NCBI GenBank assembly: GCA_009784305.1
Contig: WRBZ01000061.1
Span: 1 to 6,290 of the forward strand
DNA from: Synergistaceae bacterium
Lineage (GTDB): Bacteria > Synergistota > Synergistia > Synergistales > Aminobacteriaceae
Length of the DNA: 6,290 nucleotides
Reading direction: 5' to 3'
Each line of letters starts with the position of its first letter. Position 1 is the stretch's first letter. The notes beneath the pieces are model-generated. The model was given only the letters and a program-made list of their open reading frames with translations, was not told where the DNA came from and searched no databases. The translations under genes were made by a program, and so were the position numbers. Below are positions 6,016 through 6,290 of the stretch, in pieces.

Positions 6016-6290
6016 TTCTTCGCCGCCTTTCTTCTGCTATAAAGCTCCCACATTTCCCGGTTGCCCAGCAATCCCTCAGGTCTCAATACCATAACCAGAA
6101 CCAGTATTGCTCCATATATCAGCATTCGATACTGTGAAATCGGGCGGAAAAGCTCCGTGACAAGCGTGATTATTGTCGCGCCAATCAATGTTCCGCTCAT
6201 TGAGCCGAGTCCGCCAAAGACGACGACGGATGTCAGCTCCGTTGATTTCATCATGTCAAACATGGCCGGCTGAATGAAAGACGTAAAACC
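6012..6290 (-). CDS. livM: Branched-chain amino-acid ABC transporter permease LivM, C-terminal part only
   Basis: The reading frame is open from the right edge and gives 92 residues beginning 'GFTSFIQPAMFDMMKSTE', so the Met codon at 6263 is internal, not the start. The family block 'SVVVFGGLGSMSGTLIGA' (about residues 21-38 of the visible part) is the conserved cytoplasmic loop of LivM/LivH permeases that contacts the ATPases. Two hydrophobic helices follow the family pattern (about 35-46 and 57-71), then 'LRPEGLLG' and a basic tail 'YSRRKAAKK'. The stop overlaps the livG ATG by 4 bases. The 'RPEGLLG' ending and the position directly before livG favour LivM over LivH. The N-terminal two-thirds, livH and the substrate-binding protein are expected beyond the right edge. 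Confidence 0.93.
   Translation of the reverse strand, partial: GFTSFIQPAMFDMMKSTELTSVVVFGGLGSMSGTLIGATIITLVTELFRPISQYRMLIYGAILVLVMVLRPEGLLGNREMWELYSRRKAAKK

Noticed and set aside
6012..6263. Separate small membrane protein of 83 residues starting at the ATG at 6263
   Set aside because: The frame stays open upstream to the window edge and the extra residues fit LivM, so this is the C-terminus of a larger permease.
1..6290. A novel defence, mobile or CRISPR-type system
   Set aside because: All large frames have ordinary assignments (LPS synthesis, YugP peptidase, PckG, Liv transporter). I found no transposase, integrase, tRNA, direct-repeat array with spacers, or toxin-antitoxin pair on either strand.

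Overview
The window reads as chromosomal core sequence from a Gram-negative, probably amino-acid-fermenting anaerobe. An LPS-type acyltransferase implies an outer membrane. GTP-type PEP carboxykinase, a YugP-type zinc peptidase with a TTG start, strong Shine-Dalgarno sites and a branched-chain amino-acid ABC transporter fit best with a Synergistota-like bacterium. That taxonomic placement is inference from gene content; no marker gene is present.

Layout. Positions 1-1586 (minus strand) carry two translationally coupled genes: a short, divergent GT-B-type glycosyltransferase-like gene, then an LpxL/HtrB-family lipid A acyltransferase that runs off the left edge. Together they look like part of a lipopolysaccharide assembly operon. 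Positions 1587-1817 are an AT-rich divergent intergenic region holding candidate back-to-back promoters and a 17-bp palindrome. Positions 1818-4363 (plus strand) hold a membrane zinc metallopeptidase (YugP family, TTG start) and, after an 80-bp gap with a 15-bp palindrome, pckG (GTP-dependent phosphoenolpyruvate carboxykinase). Positions 4364-4452 separate convergent genes. They contain a strong bidirectional intrinsic terminator bracketed on each side by a different heptamer tandem repeat. Positions 4453-6290 (minus strand) are the end of a livM-livG-livF operon for branched-chain amino-acid uptake, with livM cut by the right edge.

How they work together. The liv genes form one coupled transcription unit (4-base overlap livM/livG, zero gap livG/livF) encoding a permease and two ATPases; the binding protein, livH and most of livM must lie beyond the right edge. 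PckG links the C4-acid pool to PEP and would suit gluconeogenic growth on amino acids, so its position opposite the transporter is metabolically plausible but not evidence of co-regulation. All coding sequences appear intact apart from the two cut by the edges. I see no mobile element, CRISPR array, RNA gene, toxin-antitoxin or defence module. The most unusual items are the heptamer repeats around the terminator, the atypical glycosyltransferase, and the two intergenic palindromes.
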